Source: Cinnamomum chago (lineage: Eukaryota; Streptophyta; Magnoliopsida; Laurales; Lauraceae). Taken from it: a stretch of 64,000 nucleotides of DNA. Under the pieces are notes generated by a model, which was not told where the DNA came from, did not search any database, and saw nothing but the letters and a program-made list of their open reading frames with translations. Below, piece by piece: positions 45,666 through 57,639 of the stretch (its first letter is position 1; each line of letters opens with the position of its first letter). The position numbers and the translations under genes were made by a program. The DNA lies in NCBI GenBank assembly GCA_038049695.1, contig CP142460.1:34506001-34570000 (forward strand), given 5' to 3'.

Positions 45666-47466
45666 TGAGTTCTTTCCCTTGCCAAAAGTTGGGAATTTTT
45701 AACCCCTCCTTGAGAGGATTTGAGGCATATCAAAAGGGAAAAGAACCAAGGGATGAAGGGGATGATTAGGAAAGCTAAAGCTTGGATTAATGAAGTTAAA
45801 CCACCAAGTAGGCTCTTCCTTTCTTAATCATATGTTTGCATGCTCTTGTTTTATTTTTGGTAAATCATTTCTAGCATGTTAAACTATGTTTGTGTTGTGT
45901 CCTTAACATATTTTATGTTTTGAGTTGATTTATTGTTTTGGATATAACATCACATGATTCAATCCAAGTAGTACTTGAATTGGTAAATCAAAGTAGATCA
46001 TGTTAATGAAAAAACTTTGGTAAATCATATGTAACATGATCCATATACTTGGTTGAATCTTTGGTTGTTGTTTTCCATCATAAGAACATCTCTCTCAAAA
46101 CTAACTTATGTTTTGGATTCAACTTCTTTACAAATCATATGTTTTCATGTTTTGTTTTATCATTGGTAAATCTTTGTAACATGTTAATCTATGATTTGTT
46201 GTATCCTTAGCATATTCTATATTTTGAATAGATCTATTGTTTTGGATACATCACCATTGATTCATCAAAGTAGTACTTAACTTTGGAAAATCTAAGTAGA
46301 TCATGTTAATGAAATATGTAACATGATTCATATACTTTGTTGAATCTTTGGATGTTGTTCTTCCATCATAAGAAAATCTTTTTCAAATGTATCTTATGTT
46401 TTGGATTCAACATGTTTACAAATCATATGTGTATTATTGTTTTAATGCTTCACAACTTGCCTTACTTTGATTGGTAAATCTTTTTCAAGTTGTCTTTATA
46501 ATTACATATGATTTGTCCCCTAATTTCAATCAAATCTATTTTTATGTTTTGAGCTTCATTGATGATTTGATTGACATCCCTATGCATCACATGTTTAGAG
46601 CTAATCCATTTCATACAACTTGTGTAACTTTGATATCATTAACAAGTTGTTACTTTTAACATGTGATTGCATTGCTTCCTCAATCATAAATGTTTTTGAG
46701 CTAAAACTTTCAAAAGCCTTAGGCTTACATTTATGAACTTTCATTTTCAAAATGATTGAGGATCACACACACACACTTCATTTGTTTTCAACTTTGCATT
46801 CATAGTGTGAGTGTGTATTTGTATTTCACTTCCATATCCGCCTATTTAAGAGGCATTGTAATGAGCTAAATAGAATCTCCATCAAGTGTATGATAGACAC
46901 TAATTAGAGAGATAACCAACCTTGTGGTTGAAGAGGTTATTGCTTAGCCTATAAAAGCATAGTGTATAGGTTGATGTTAAGCCTTGAAAAACATCAATGT
47001 AAGGTTATTGCTTAGCCTTGGAAAGCATATTGTAAAGGTTATTGCTTAGCCTATTGAAAAGCATAAATAGTGGAAATCCGGTGGGGTGTTGGATCACAAG
47101 CCGGTAGTGGATGTAGGCATTGAGGCCGAACCACTATAAATACTTGTGTGATGGTGCTTGCTTTGTGGTGATTGTTTTCCTTAAGCTTCCGCATATTGTT
47201 TGATAATCATCACTTGTGACTAGTTTGTTTTAAAGAAGTTAAAAGTGTTAAAATTGGTCATAAAAGGAGCTCACCCTATTCACCCCCCCTCTAGGGTTCG
47301 GATCCCCATGGACTTACAAAACGGGCTTCCTACATATCTCCCGATGAACAATCCCCATCATTTCTAAAAGGGTTCACGATTGATTGGGATAAAAACCCCT
47401 TCCATTTCTCTTCATTTCTCTTAATTTCAGGGTTTCTGGGTGATTTCAGTCACCTAGCAGTCAGCT

Positions 47467-47740
47467 GGCGGTTAGCCGCCGCTGGGTTCGGCGGTTAGCC
47501 GCTGGCTGACCGCGCGACTGACCACGGTTGGCCTGACAAAGTGCAGCTCACTGGAAAAGTAACGAAAATGGTTCGGTTGGCTAGCGGTTCGCCGCCGATG
47601 GGTTCGACAGTTAGCCGCTGGCTAACCATGTGGCTGACCGCGCCTTTGGGGAAGAAATGAAGCTCTCTCAAAAAGTGACCGCGGCTGTGTGGTTATCTGG
47701 TTGTTAGCCGCCGGTCACCAGGCGGCTAGCCGACAGGAGA
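47467..47740 (-). promoter_or_regulatory. Palindrome cluster GCGGTTAGCCGC, LTR H
   Basis: Stem-type palindromes GCGG-TTAG-CCGC centred at about 47473, 47496, 47589 (with a TTCG centre) and 47612 (one arm decayed), spaced 23 bp within pairs, with GGCTGACC half-copies between. The other LTR has centres at 52995 and 53018, again 23 bp. Confidence 0.7.
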
Positions 47741-48531
47741 TCGCTAACTGACAGCCAGGTGCGGAAAAACCCTTCTGAGTTCAGATTTAAGCCCATTTCT
47801 CCCTTAAACCAGTTCCCTTCATTCTCATTCATCTTCATACAATAAAATGAGCTAAAAGCTCCTCCCATACACAATCAAAATTTCACAAACATCCATCCCA
47901 AACACCTCCATCTTTTTACAGTTAATCACCAAAGAGAGAAGAAACCCACTAATCTCAAGGATCCATTGAGCTATTAACAAGAAATATTGAAAACCATAAA
48001 CCAAGACATTAAATGATCTAAAAAGCTCCTCAAATGCATCATTCAACACTTCCATTCTCCCCATTTCAAATTTCTCCCTTTCCATTCCTTCCACTCACAA
48101 TCAAGCTCAAGGTAGCGAAAACTCATTTATGTGAAACCATTTGAAATCTTGACAACTTGATGCATACATTTCCAAGTATGAACAAGAGAGAAATAGACTC
48201 ATCAATAAGCACATTTCGAAATCAATATTAATCATAGCAAAAGACAAATATTAAAATCATCAAAACCATTAATGAAATCAAGCTTTTCTCACAAAACATG
48301 TCAATAATAAAAAAAATCCATTCATCCACTTGCCTTGGGTCCAAGCTAGCAAATCAAGCTTCTAATCACACTCTCAAGCTCAAGATCAACAATTTCTACA
48401 AAAAACCCCAAAATAAACCATTACGAACCCTAAAAATGGTAACTCAACAAAGAGAAGGAATGGGTTCAAATAAGCTAAGAAATAGAACCTAAGGGGATGC
48501 CATAGCTTAACAATAGAAGATGGAAAGAAGT

Positions 48532-48537
48532 CCTTAC
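48532..48537 (-). promoter_or_regulatory. Splice-donor-like GTAAGG, LTR H
   Basis: Sense GAG|GTAAGG at LTR position about 787, equivalent to GTAAGT in the other families. Confidence 0.4.
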
Positions 48538-48801
48538 CTCCAGGGCCATTAATCAACAAGAAGGAGCTTGAAATAGGGGTTGCCCAGCTGAGGTTTGTAC
48601 AATAATGGTGTCCATTGGAAACTAGAAGGATGGAGAAGAAGAAGTTGAGCTCCAATCTCCATTTTTGCAAGGTTTGGAGGTGGATTTTGTGAGAGGAAGC
48701 AAGAAGAAAAAGAAGAGAAGGGCAAAAGCCCTATGGAGCTAAAGCTCCTCCCCCCCTCAAGTGTGCTGGAATGAATGGGAGAGGAAAAGAGGGGCCGATC
48801 C

Positions 48802-48809
48802 CTTTTATA
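48802..48809 (-). promoter_or_regulatory. TATA box, LTR H
   Basis: Sense TATAAAAG about 514 bp from the LTR start. Confidence 0.65.
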
Positions 48810-49323
48810 AAAGGGTGGGTGTGGGCCCCACCATCACTTAAACTTGTCGGGATTCAAACATCAATTTCTGGGCCTCGGATGCGATCGGTGAAGAAGAGAA
48901 AAATGTTTCTAATAAAATCTAGTTTTCAAAACGTATAATTTTGGCATGGTTCTGAGATCTCGAAATTTGGGTCCAGATTCAATGTGAAAAGACCGATTTG
49001 CCCATAACATTAGGAAAGTAGGGTTTCGGGGTCTCGAATAGGGACGAAGTCAACACGAAAGTTGTAAAGATTAACAAAATAAGTCAAACGAGGCTAAAAC
49101 AAGAATTATCGGAAATTTCGATTAATCTCCCAATCACACGCAAAGTCACTAAAAGAACCCCCAAATGGTCCCACTAATCACAAAGGCACTCAAAATTCCC
49201 CAAAACTAGTGAAAACCCATTCTAGCTCACAAACTCAACCAAACAAACACTAATCCCACTTAAAGAAACTAATCGACAAATAAAACAACACTAATCCAGG
49301 AAATTAGGGGTCGGGTTATCACA

Positions 49324-49342
49324 TCCTCCCCCCCCCCCCCTT
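49324..49342 (-). other. Polypurine tract, H
   Basis: Sense AAGGGGGGGG...GGAGGA immediately before the 3' LTR. Confidence 0.85.
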
Positions 49343-50927
49343 AGAACATTTGGTCCTCCAATTGAACTAAACAAACTCAAGAACAAGTGGGGACATTAAT
49401 CCCACACTTCGAAAACAAAACCTCAAACGACTGCTCCAAATTGGTCCTCTCAGAAGCACTTAAACTCGTTGGATCATCCTTGTTGTAGAACTCTTCGATC
49501 AACTATCAACAATTGTCAGACATTCAAGTATAGATCCTTTCTGTAGTCAGCTGCTGAAATCTGACTTCCAATGCCTCGTATCTTGCTGGGTCTACTTCAC
49601 CACATGGCTGTACTTGTTGAAAATTCCCGCATAGTTTTCTGACAAAACTCATCAAATTCCAGAAATCTCTAACTCTTGAAATATTGCCTTGTCCTTCTAT
49701 CTGTCCTTGGCTTCGGAAAATTGGTGATGCTGAGTATTACCAAATGTCTCTTACTTTAGGCAATGTCGTCCAGTCCTCGATACTCTTTTGTCATCTCTGG
49801 CAAAGTTGTCGAAATTAAGTCTCCTGCCAATGCACAATCTTCGATGTGAATGACTTGGAAATCTGTCACTCCTTCATATGCCAAGTTGATTCAATCAAAT
49901 GTTTGAACAGTCCTCTGAACACTTCACTCATCTCTATCTACTCATTGAAAACACAAGGTTCATAACTCTGTAGGTTTCCAGCTCTGACTAGACCTGCTAA
50001 TACTTTAGCTATCATGCTACTCCACATGTCCAAACTTCGTGAGGTGTACTTCTGTCAAATTCATTCTTCTCTGAGTTTTTCAACTGTCATTGTCCATAAG
50101 TAATGACTCTCCTGCTCATATCTGTACTCTGCCCTAACTGATGTTCTACAAGTCGTTAAAATCCACAAAATCTCCTCTATCATGTGATCAGATAACAATC
50201 AATTCTACATATAACTCTATACACTGCTGCTGAAAACTAATTTCCTATGTTTTTAATCACCCTCTGATACACCCTGCTGAGTCGACTTCACCATCATAGC
50301 TGCAATTGTTAAACCTCCTCGAACAATTCTCCGTCACAAGCTCATTAATGCTTGAGAAATTTCTAACTTTTCACATCTTCTTGGAGCTGTACCACTGAAA
50401 ATCATCTCAAACCTCATAAAGTCCACCACTCATTCAGCTTATGGAGTCTTCTGACTTAGGAAAATAATCAAGTTTATCAAAAAATCCACACTTACTTGCC
50501 TGATGAATCCTCTGACGGTACACGATCAACTGTAAATGGGTCTTGATATGCTGCTCACATTCCTTGCTGACAAACAATTGGTCGCAAATTCCTTCTCTAG
50601 CTCCATCTGTGACATCGAAAAGCTGAAAATTCTTCCAAAGTCCTTCGAGAAACACAAGCTAAGTCCACAAAATTCCGACTCTCTGGCGCGAAAACAAGGA
50701 AAAGGTACTAAATGTAGGTGCGGAGACATTAAATTCTCCCCCACTAGAAAGAATTCGGTCCCTCAAATTCCCTAACAACAAGGACGAGAAAACGAGACAA
50801 AGATAGTCTCCCCCACTAGAAGAAAAACAGAAACAAACTCACAGAAACAATAACAAGACAAAAGAAAACAAGCCCTCACCACACGTCTTAAGGTTCCTAG
50901 AGTATTTTATTTCCTAGAAACCTGCCC
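49343..50927 (-). other. H internal region, non-coding
   Basis: About 1.6 kb without a credible reading frame on either strand. It contains scattered CTCCCCCACTAG and similar words near 50740-50820. I see no protease, RT or integrase motif. Confidence 0.75.
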
Positions 50928-50939
50928 GCTCTGATACCA
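50928..50939 (-). other. Primer binding site, H
   Basis: Sense TGGTATCAGAGC, a perfect initiator-Met type site, three bases from the LTR end. Confidence 0.9.
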
Positions 50940-50942
50940 GTC

Positions 50943-53032
50943 TGTCACGCCCCCAAACCGGAACCTCGGGGGCGCGAATGGGATTAAGGATAATTATATT
51001 TTTCTTTCTCCTAAGATCCGCGTGTGTGAAGACAACACATTCCAACACACTCTAAATATTTTGCAGAAGCTTTTGTGGCATTGCGACCCAGAGTCCGTGG
51101 CCATCTGATTCTATGTCGCACTCGACCGTTAGCATATAGCTATGATATCATGAACCGTATCAGACTGGAGTAAACCACCACAATGAAATACAGAGCTGAC
51201 AGTAACAGGATAAGCATTCCCACATATGTTCAAGTTACAAATTATCAATGTGCATTAATTAAGAATCCCAAGAAAAAGCTAATAGAAGCCATACAATAAT
51301 AAGCTAATAACCACTACCCAAATGTGACGCAACTCCGATGTCAAGTTCAATGTCTACATGACATAGCCGACAAAACAGCCTGCAAATCAGGGCTCCACAG
51401 CCAACAAAGGCACTCATCTCGGGATGAAGAAGTCTGAACCTGAGTACCAAAAGTAGTGGGTCAGACACGAGGGTCTGGCAGGTGAATGAAAAGATAATAA
51501 TTGTGCTGAAAAATAAAACATATGATAATTCATGTTATTTAATCAAAGGCTGCATATAATCAAAACGGGTGGGAAATCGTGGATCTCTGACAAAACATGT
51601 ATTCATTAAAAGCATGAGTTAAACATGGAGATCTAACAGAATATATGTTCAATTAGATCATCTATAAAAGCGTAGCTATTTGACAATCGGGTGTTCCTTT
51701 AAAACATGTGTAAATATAGAGATCTAGCAAAACAAATGTTCATTTGAAACATATGTAAAAGCATGGACATTTAACAAATCGGGTATTCATTACAAGCGTG
51801 TGTAACCATAGGAATCTGGCAAAGCAAATTTTCATTTGAAACATATGTAAATGCATGGACATTTGACAAACCAGGTATTCATTAAAAGCGTGTGTAACCA
51901 TAGAATGAGAAACATTGTAACAATAACTGAATTTACCTTGGAAAGCATTAAAACATGTTTAAACAATAACTTTCATAAAAGAAATGAATCAGTTACTGGA
52001 AAATGAATAAGCAATATAAAACATGTAAGGTATCCAAGGAATCGGGAACTAGCAAGATGGCAACCACACGAAGCTAAGTCCTTTATCACTAAAGTGACAG
52101 AGCAATAACTTGGCATTGATCTCAGTGACTCGAGGTGAGGAGAAACAGTGGATCTTATAAATACATATACATATACTGTACATGACCACGGTAGCGAGCC
52201 GAGCATCGGGAGCCACAGTAGCAATCTGTGGTATCGGGACAAGACCACGGTCATAACCGGGTAGCGGGATCCAAACTACAGCTGGCAGGACAAAAAGGGG
52301 ATCTCCAAGTCAGTGGATCAGACCAACGAGGTTATCCAACCTTAGTGGTGCCGACTCATAGGTCAAATAACAAATCGAGACATGTACAAGTAAATAAACA
52401 TGCGGGGCAAGAATGCTCAAAGGCACAACTGTCATTTCACGTCGGGCAATACATTTCGGGACAATGTAACTATTGCCAGTGTAACTTCAATGTTTTCGGG
52501 AAAACAAGTCATGTAATGTAAGTCTCGAGAATAAGGAAATACAATGAACTAATACACTTTCGGGTAAAATAGAGATTTCCTTCTTTGTTTAAGGTGAATA
52601 GGGGTCCCATATGTCAATTTCGATGTAGACTTGGTACTCTTCGAATTTGAAGGCATTCCGGGCTCCTTATACACTTTTGTGAATCCAAAACTTCAATGAA
52701 TCTTTGTGACATGGTTTTCTTCTCAAACGGGCTTCCTAAATATCTCTAGATGAACAATCCCCATCATTTCTAAAAGGGTTCACGAATGATTGGGATAGAA
52801 ACCCCTTCAATTTCTCTTCATTTCTCTTGATTCCAGGGTTTCTGGGTGATTTCAGTCACCTAGCGGTCAGCTTGCAGTTAGCCGCCGTTGGGTTCGGCTG
52901 TTAGCCGCTGGCTGACCGCGCGACTGAACGCGGTTGGCCTTACAAAGTGCAGCTTACTAGAAAAGTAACCGAAATGGTTCGGTTGGCTAGCGGTTAGCCG
53001 CCGATGGGTTCGGCGGTTAGCCAGCGTGTGGC
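50943..53032 (-). repeat. H 5' LTR, truncated
   Basis: Aligns with 43316-47640 of the other LTR without S3, then breaks off inside the palindrome cluster, where Y begins. The roughly 1.7 kb holding the promoter end of this LTR is missing. Confidence 0.88.
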
Positions 53033-53721
53033 TGTTAGTTTTATGGTCTCAATACCAGTACATGATGAATAAATTGATTAATTTCTTTATTTATCAATAT
53101 ATATTATTGCTTTCCTTTTATGAGATGAATGGTGTTTTATTACTTGTTTGCACATAACTAATACGAATGACATAATGGTTCATGAGATGAATCGGAGTCA
53201 ACAAGTATATTAGATGTAATACATGTGTATGGATGAGATCCACATACAAGAGACATGTATTGCAAATCTTATACTTAAATATCTTCACAACCAGTGATGA
53301 GATTGGGCATCTCATCTGACAAGGTTGCAGCACTTTGATCACTATGAGATAGTGTGATTTGTCTCGATCATCGGAATGTAAGATTCTGGATCATGGTGCT
53401 GGTACATTGAATGTATTGAAGGACCATGAGAAGCATCTTATGTACATTGTCTTTACTTTAAGGTCTGCTCTCATAATTCCCTAGCAATAAGCTCATAATC
53501 CTGAGACATTAATGAACTCAAGTTTCTATCTATTCATTTGCTTTGAGTCACCAATGAGTGAGGCCAATTGTAGGTCAACACCTCGGTGATTTGGGTACAT
53601 GGTAGTAGAGTTGTGGGAACATTCAACGGTCAAGATGGAATCTATCTTTAATATCCCCTTGTGCCAATTAATGGATTTATCATTGGTAAGTTCGCACCCA
53701 TTCCAATTAAGAGTTAATTGG

Positions 53722-55578
53722 TGAAAGTCTGTGATCCGAACCCTAGAGGGGGGGTGGATAGGGTGGGCTTCAATTATGACCAATTTTAACCAATTTTAAC
53801 TTCTTTAAATTAAATTAGTCACAAGTGGTGATTAAGTAAATAAATGTGGAAGCTTACAAAAACAATCACCACAAAGCATTCACCATCACACAAGGATTTA
53901 TAGTGGTTCGGCCTCAATGCCTACATCCACTACCGGCTTGTGATCCAATCACCCTACCGGATTTCCACTATTTATGCTTTTCAATAGGCTAAGCAATAAC
54001 CTTTACAATATGCTTTTCAAGGCTAACCAATAACCTCTACACTATGCTTTTCTTAGGCTAAGCAATAACCTCTTCAACCAAAAGGTTGGTTATCTCTCTA
54101 AGTAGTGTTTATAATACACTTGTTAGAGACACAACTAATAGCTCATTACAATGCCTCTTAATTAGGCGGATATGAAAGTGGAAATCTAATTCACATACAC
54201 ACACTATGAATGCAAAGATGAATGCACAATGTGTATGTATGATATTCTCAATCAATTTGAAAATGAAAGCTCATAAATGTATACCAAAGGCTTTTAAAAG
54301 TTTTAGCTCAAAAAGACATTTATGATTGAGGAAATAAAGCTAATCATATGTTAAAAATAACTTGTAAAAGATATACATATGTATTCTAAACAAGTTGTGA
54401 AATTCTAAGAACAAATTAAACATGTGATGCATAGGGATGTCTATCAAATTAACAATGTAGCTCAATATGTGTATGCTATAAGCATAAAACATAAAAATAG
54501 ATTTGATTGAAGTTAGGGGACAAATCATATGTAATTATAAATTCAACTTGAAAATGATATACCTATCAAAGCAAGGCAAGTTGCGAAACTTTAAAACAAA
54601 AGCACATATGATTTGTGAAGTTGTTGAATCCAAAACATAAGATAGATTTGACAGAGATTTTCTTATGATGAAAAACAACAACCAAAGATTCAACCAAGTA
54701 TAGGAATCATGTTACATAAAATTTTTAAGATGTTTTCATTAACATGATTTACTTAGATATACCAATTTAAGCACTACTTGGATTGAATCGAGGAGGTGAT
54801 GCATCCAAAACAATAAATCAATTCAAGACATATGCATGTTAAGGACACAACAAATCATAGTTTATCATGCTAGAAAAGATTTACCAATAATTAAGCAAAG
54901 CATGAAAACATATGATTAAGAAAAGTAAAGCTTACTTAGTGATTTAACTCAATGAAACCAAACTTTAGCTTTCCAAATGATCCATTTCATCCCTTAGCTC
55001 ATTCCCCTTTGATTGGCCTCAAAACACCTCAAGGAGTATCCCTTGGATCCCCATTTTTTCTTTAGGAATGAGCCACAATTTATACCCAAAAACATCCCAA
55101 CGGCTAGTCCCCGGTCGACCGGGTACTCAACGATCATAAATATAGCCGCTTGAAAAACTGCGTTTAGCGGGGGCCAAAGACCGCCGGTAAAAGTGGTTTT
55201 GGCCGCCGGTATAAGTCCTGTTTTCCCAAAAATGTGTTTTTTAAGTAGTTTTGGTTGGGAATTTTTGGGCCATTAAATCAAGCTTGAAAACATGTTTTAA
55301 ATCATTCTAATGGTTTTAAAACATGAAACATAAAAAGCCAAAAATGATTCGAAACTTTAAAACCAATGGCTTGCTTGAAAAAAAATTTCTTTTCAAATTT
55401 AAATGCATCCAACATCTAAAACCAAATATGCATGAAGCATGATTTCTAAAAGTCTTAAAACCAATGCATGTGAAAATCAAGATTTCAAGATATTCTAAAT
55501 CAATGCATGTGTGAAAATCCGAATGATGATTAAAATGTTAATGCATCCATCAAATTGCAAAACACAAAATACCTAACA
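53722..55578 (-). repeat. E 3' LTR
   Basis: 1857 bp. Only one clear GGTCGACC remains (55114-55121); where the others should be there are GCCGCCGGTA repeats (about 55190, 55212). TATAAATT at 55077-55084; stem-loop array 53965-54090. Confidence 0.92.
55077..55084 (-). promoter_or_regulatory. TATA box, E 3' LTR
   Basis: Sense TATAAATT in GGGTATAAATTGTGG; the 5' LTR copy is at 60533-60540. Confidence 0.68.
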
Positions 55579-55591
55579 ATCTCCCCCTTTG
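55579..55591 (-). other. Polypurine tract, E
   Basis: Sense CAAAGGGGGAGAT next to the 3' LTR, identical to S0. Confidence 0.92.
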
Positions 55592-57639
55592 CAATTTGAT
55601 GGCAACTCACTCACCACTAAATTTACACACTAAGTCTTCAGCTCCCCCTAAGCTAGATAAGTTTTGAAATCTCTTTCATGCTCCTTCTCTTAGCTTGGGC
55701 TCTATTTCTTTTTATTCATTCTTCTTGGTGCTTGGAGCTTGATCATTCTTCAAGCTTTCTTTTCATCTTTCTTTCTTTAGCCAATCATTTTCTTTAGCTC
55801 CCAAGCTTTTTTTCTTTTTTCAACTCTCCCCCTTTGACCATGCACTCTCTCCCTTTGGCAAGATATGCATTCTCTCCCCCTGTAGAAGATCATACAATAT
55901 CTCCCCTTAGGAAGTTTGGACATGCTCTCCCCCTTTAGACAACTTGATTGCTCTCTCCCCCTTTGACGTTAAATTGCAAAGGTACCTACACACATGAAAT
56001 AAGAAAAATACCTTTTAGTAGCACCTGTTAACAAAAGAAATCGAAAATGAAATACATAACAGGTTATCATGTATCGTTAGTAGTCTCTAAGGGTTCAAAG
56101 CCAATACAAAGGTGAATTTGATCAAAACTAATACTTCGTATGAAAGTTTATACTCCCCCTCAATCCATTCTCTCCTTTTGTCAAACTTTTGACAAAGATA
56201 TAACTATTTGGTTCAAGAAGAAGATGGTTTAACCAATTGAGGGTCAACTTCAAGGAAAAGATTAGACACGTTTAATTATAGAGCACAATATGATCAAATT
56301 ACCAAAAGAGAGCAAGGTCAAGGCGATCATGGATACCAATTGGAAAAACAAAGAATACCAATTGAGATTCAATGATAAGACTATAAAATCAATCACTCTA
56401 AAATGGAGTTATAAAGAATATAACTATTAAGATAAATCCAAATTAGAGTTATCCATGATGAAATGGGGTTTACTAAACATAGCATCAATAAATTTAACTA
56501 TGAAAATCATATGCTATGAAAGTTTTGAAATCATTTCATTCAAAAAAAAATATGACTATCATGTGCAAGATGAGTGAAATGAAATTCAAACATGAAGCCA
56601 ACCTCAACTAATAACCAACCAAGATTATGAATATATAAACATGGTGATCATGAGATTTACCTAAATGAGCAAGAGAGGTGGCAAACATTAAAATTTTGAT
56701 GCTAATGGAATGTGACATGGAATGAAAACATATAACTATCAAGTTCAATCCAATGTACACAAGGTCTATCACATACACAAGATAAGACATCAATTGGATA
56801 TGAAATCAATGGAAAATTATACCAAATGAAACCAATTGAATATGACAACATGATTAATAGCAAGGATGTGACAAACACAAAATTCCATCAAGCATCATAA
56901 AAGGATATTCATCACTTTTAAAGATATAACTATTGAGCATAGTGATGAACAAGAAAAATTGCAATGCAAGAGAATATAACTTGGTAATGCATGCAATTTT
57001 CAAAGTGTCAAAATCATATGAGTTCAACAACTAAGATATCCATCAAACATATAGATATACGAGGAATGGATTTCAAAAGAGTTTCATATGATCAAGAACA
57101 CTACTATGAAGTTGAAACATGTATAAGGATGACATCACTAAGAGAATACACATGAATCAACATCATAACCATCCATAAAAAAATGACTAGAAAGCATAAA
57201 GGATGGATTTGAGTTCTAGTATGGTATCTACAAATATAACTAAGATCACAACCATACATGGAACCAAATGACATTTGCATATTAAAAAGAATATAACTAA
57301 ATAAGCAAAGATGCAAATGGCTTATAACAACAATCAATCATGAATAATCTAGCTATGAAAGCTTTTGTAATCACAATCAATTGAACATCAATAGAAATGC
57401 AATGCAAGAGATATAACTCAATGTGAGCAAAAAGCAAATCTAACATGATGAAATTATAATCAAATGATTTTGAAAACCATGAAATGTAACTAGTATGGTG
57501 CATGAAAACAAAATCAATTGATCACAAATAAACATTGCATTTTAAGAAATGTAACTATATAGAAACAAAATGCAAATGTAACATGACCAACAATATGATT
57601 TAACTATAAAGGATAGGTTGGTCAATGAGGTTCAAGGCC
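55592..57639 (-). other. Non-coding internal region of E
   Basis: AT-rich, no credible frame. In sense order it has the TAGTTATATCTTT-like word repeatedly, then polypurine copies: TGAGGGGGAGT (about 56153), a cluster at 55825-55964, and TTAGGGGGAGCT (55642-55651). This is the same order as in S0. Confidence 0.8.

Larger units (their letters stand above)
45108..47318 (+). mobile_element. S3: Sirevirus-like solo LTR
   Basis: 2211 bp, TGTTAGGAATTTTC...GGACTTACA, flanked by AAACG (45103-45107, 47319-47323). Palindromes GGTCGACC at 45504 and 45526, and at 45601 and 45623, both pairs 22 bp apart, with CAACGGTCA/TGACCGTTG between them; TATAAATA at 45658-45665; stem-loop array 46931-47063; tandem duplication of about 310 bp starting near 45827. 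Confidence 0.94.
43316..49323 (-). repeat. H 3' LTR, split by S3
   Basis: About 3.8 kb net. Sense start at 49323. TATAAAAG at 48802-48809, donor-like GTAAGG at 48532-48537, palindrome cluster 47467-47740, hairpin 44457-44470, second hairpin 43723-43737. S3 plus AAACG removed, 45107/47324 joins as seen intact at 52730. Confidence 0.9.
43316..53032 (-). mobile_element. H: non-coding Tekay-like element with both LTRs
   Basis: Sense order from the right: 5' LTR (truncated, 50943-53032), primer site, 1.6 kb internal region, polypurine tract, 3' LTR (43316-49323, split by S3). The internal region encodes nothing recognisable, so it depends on other elements: a LARD-like arrangement. LTR ends (TGTGATAACCCGACC...GGGGCGTGACA) are close to C and F. 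The right end is lost at Y, so no target duplication can be checked. Confidence 0.85.
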
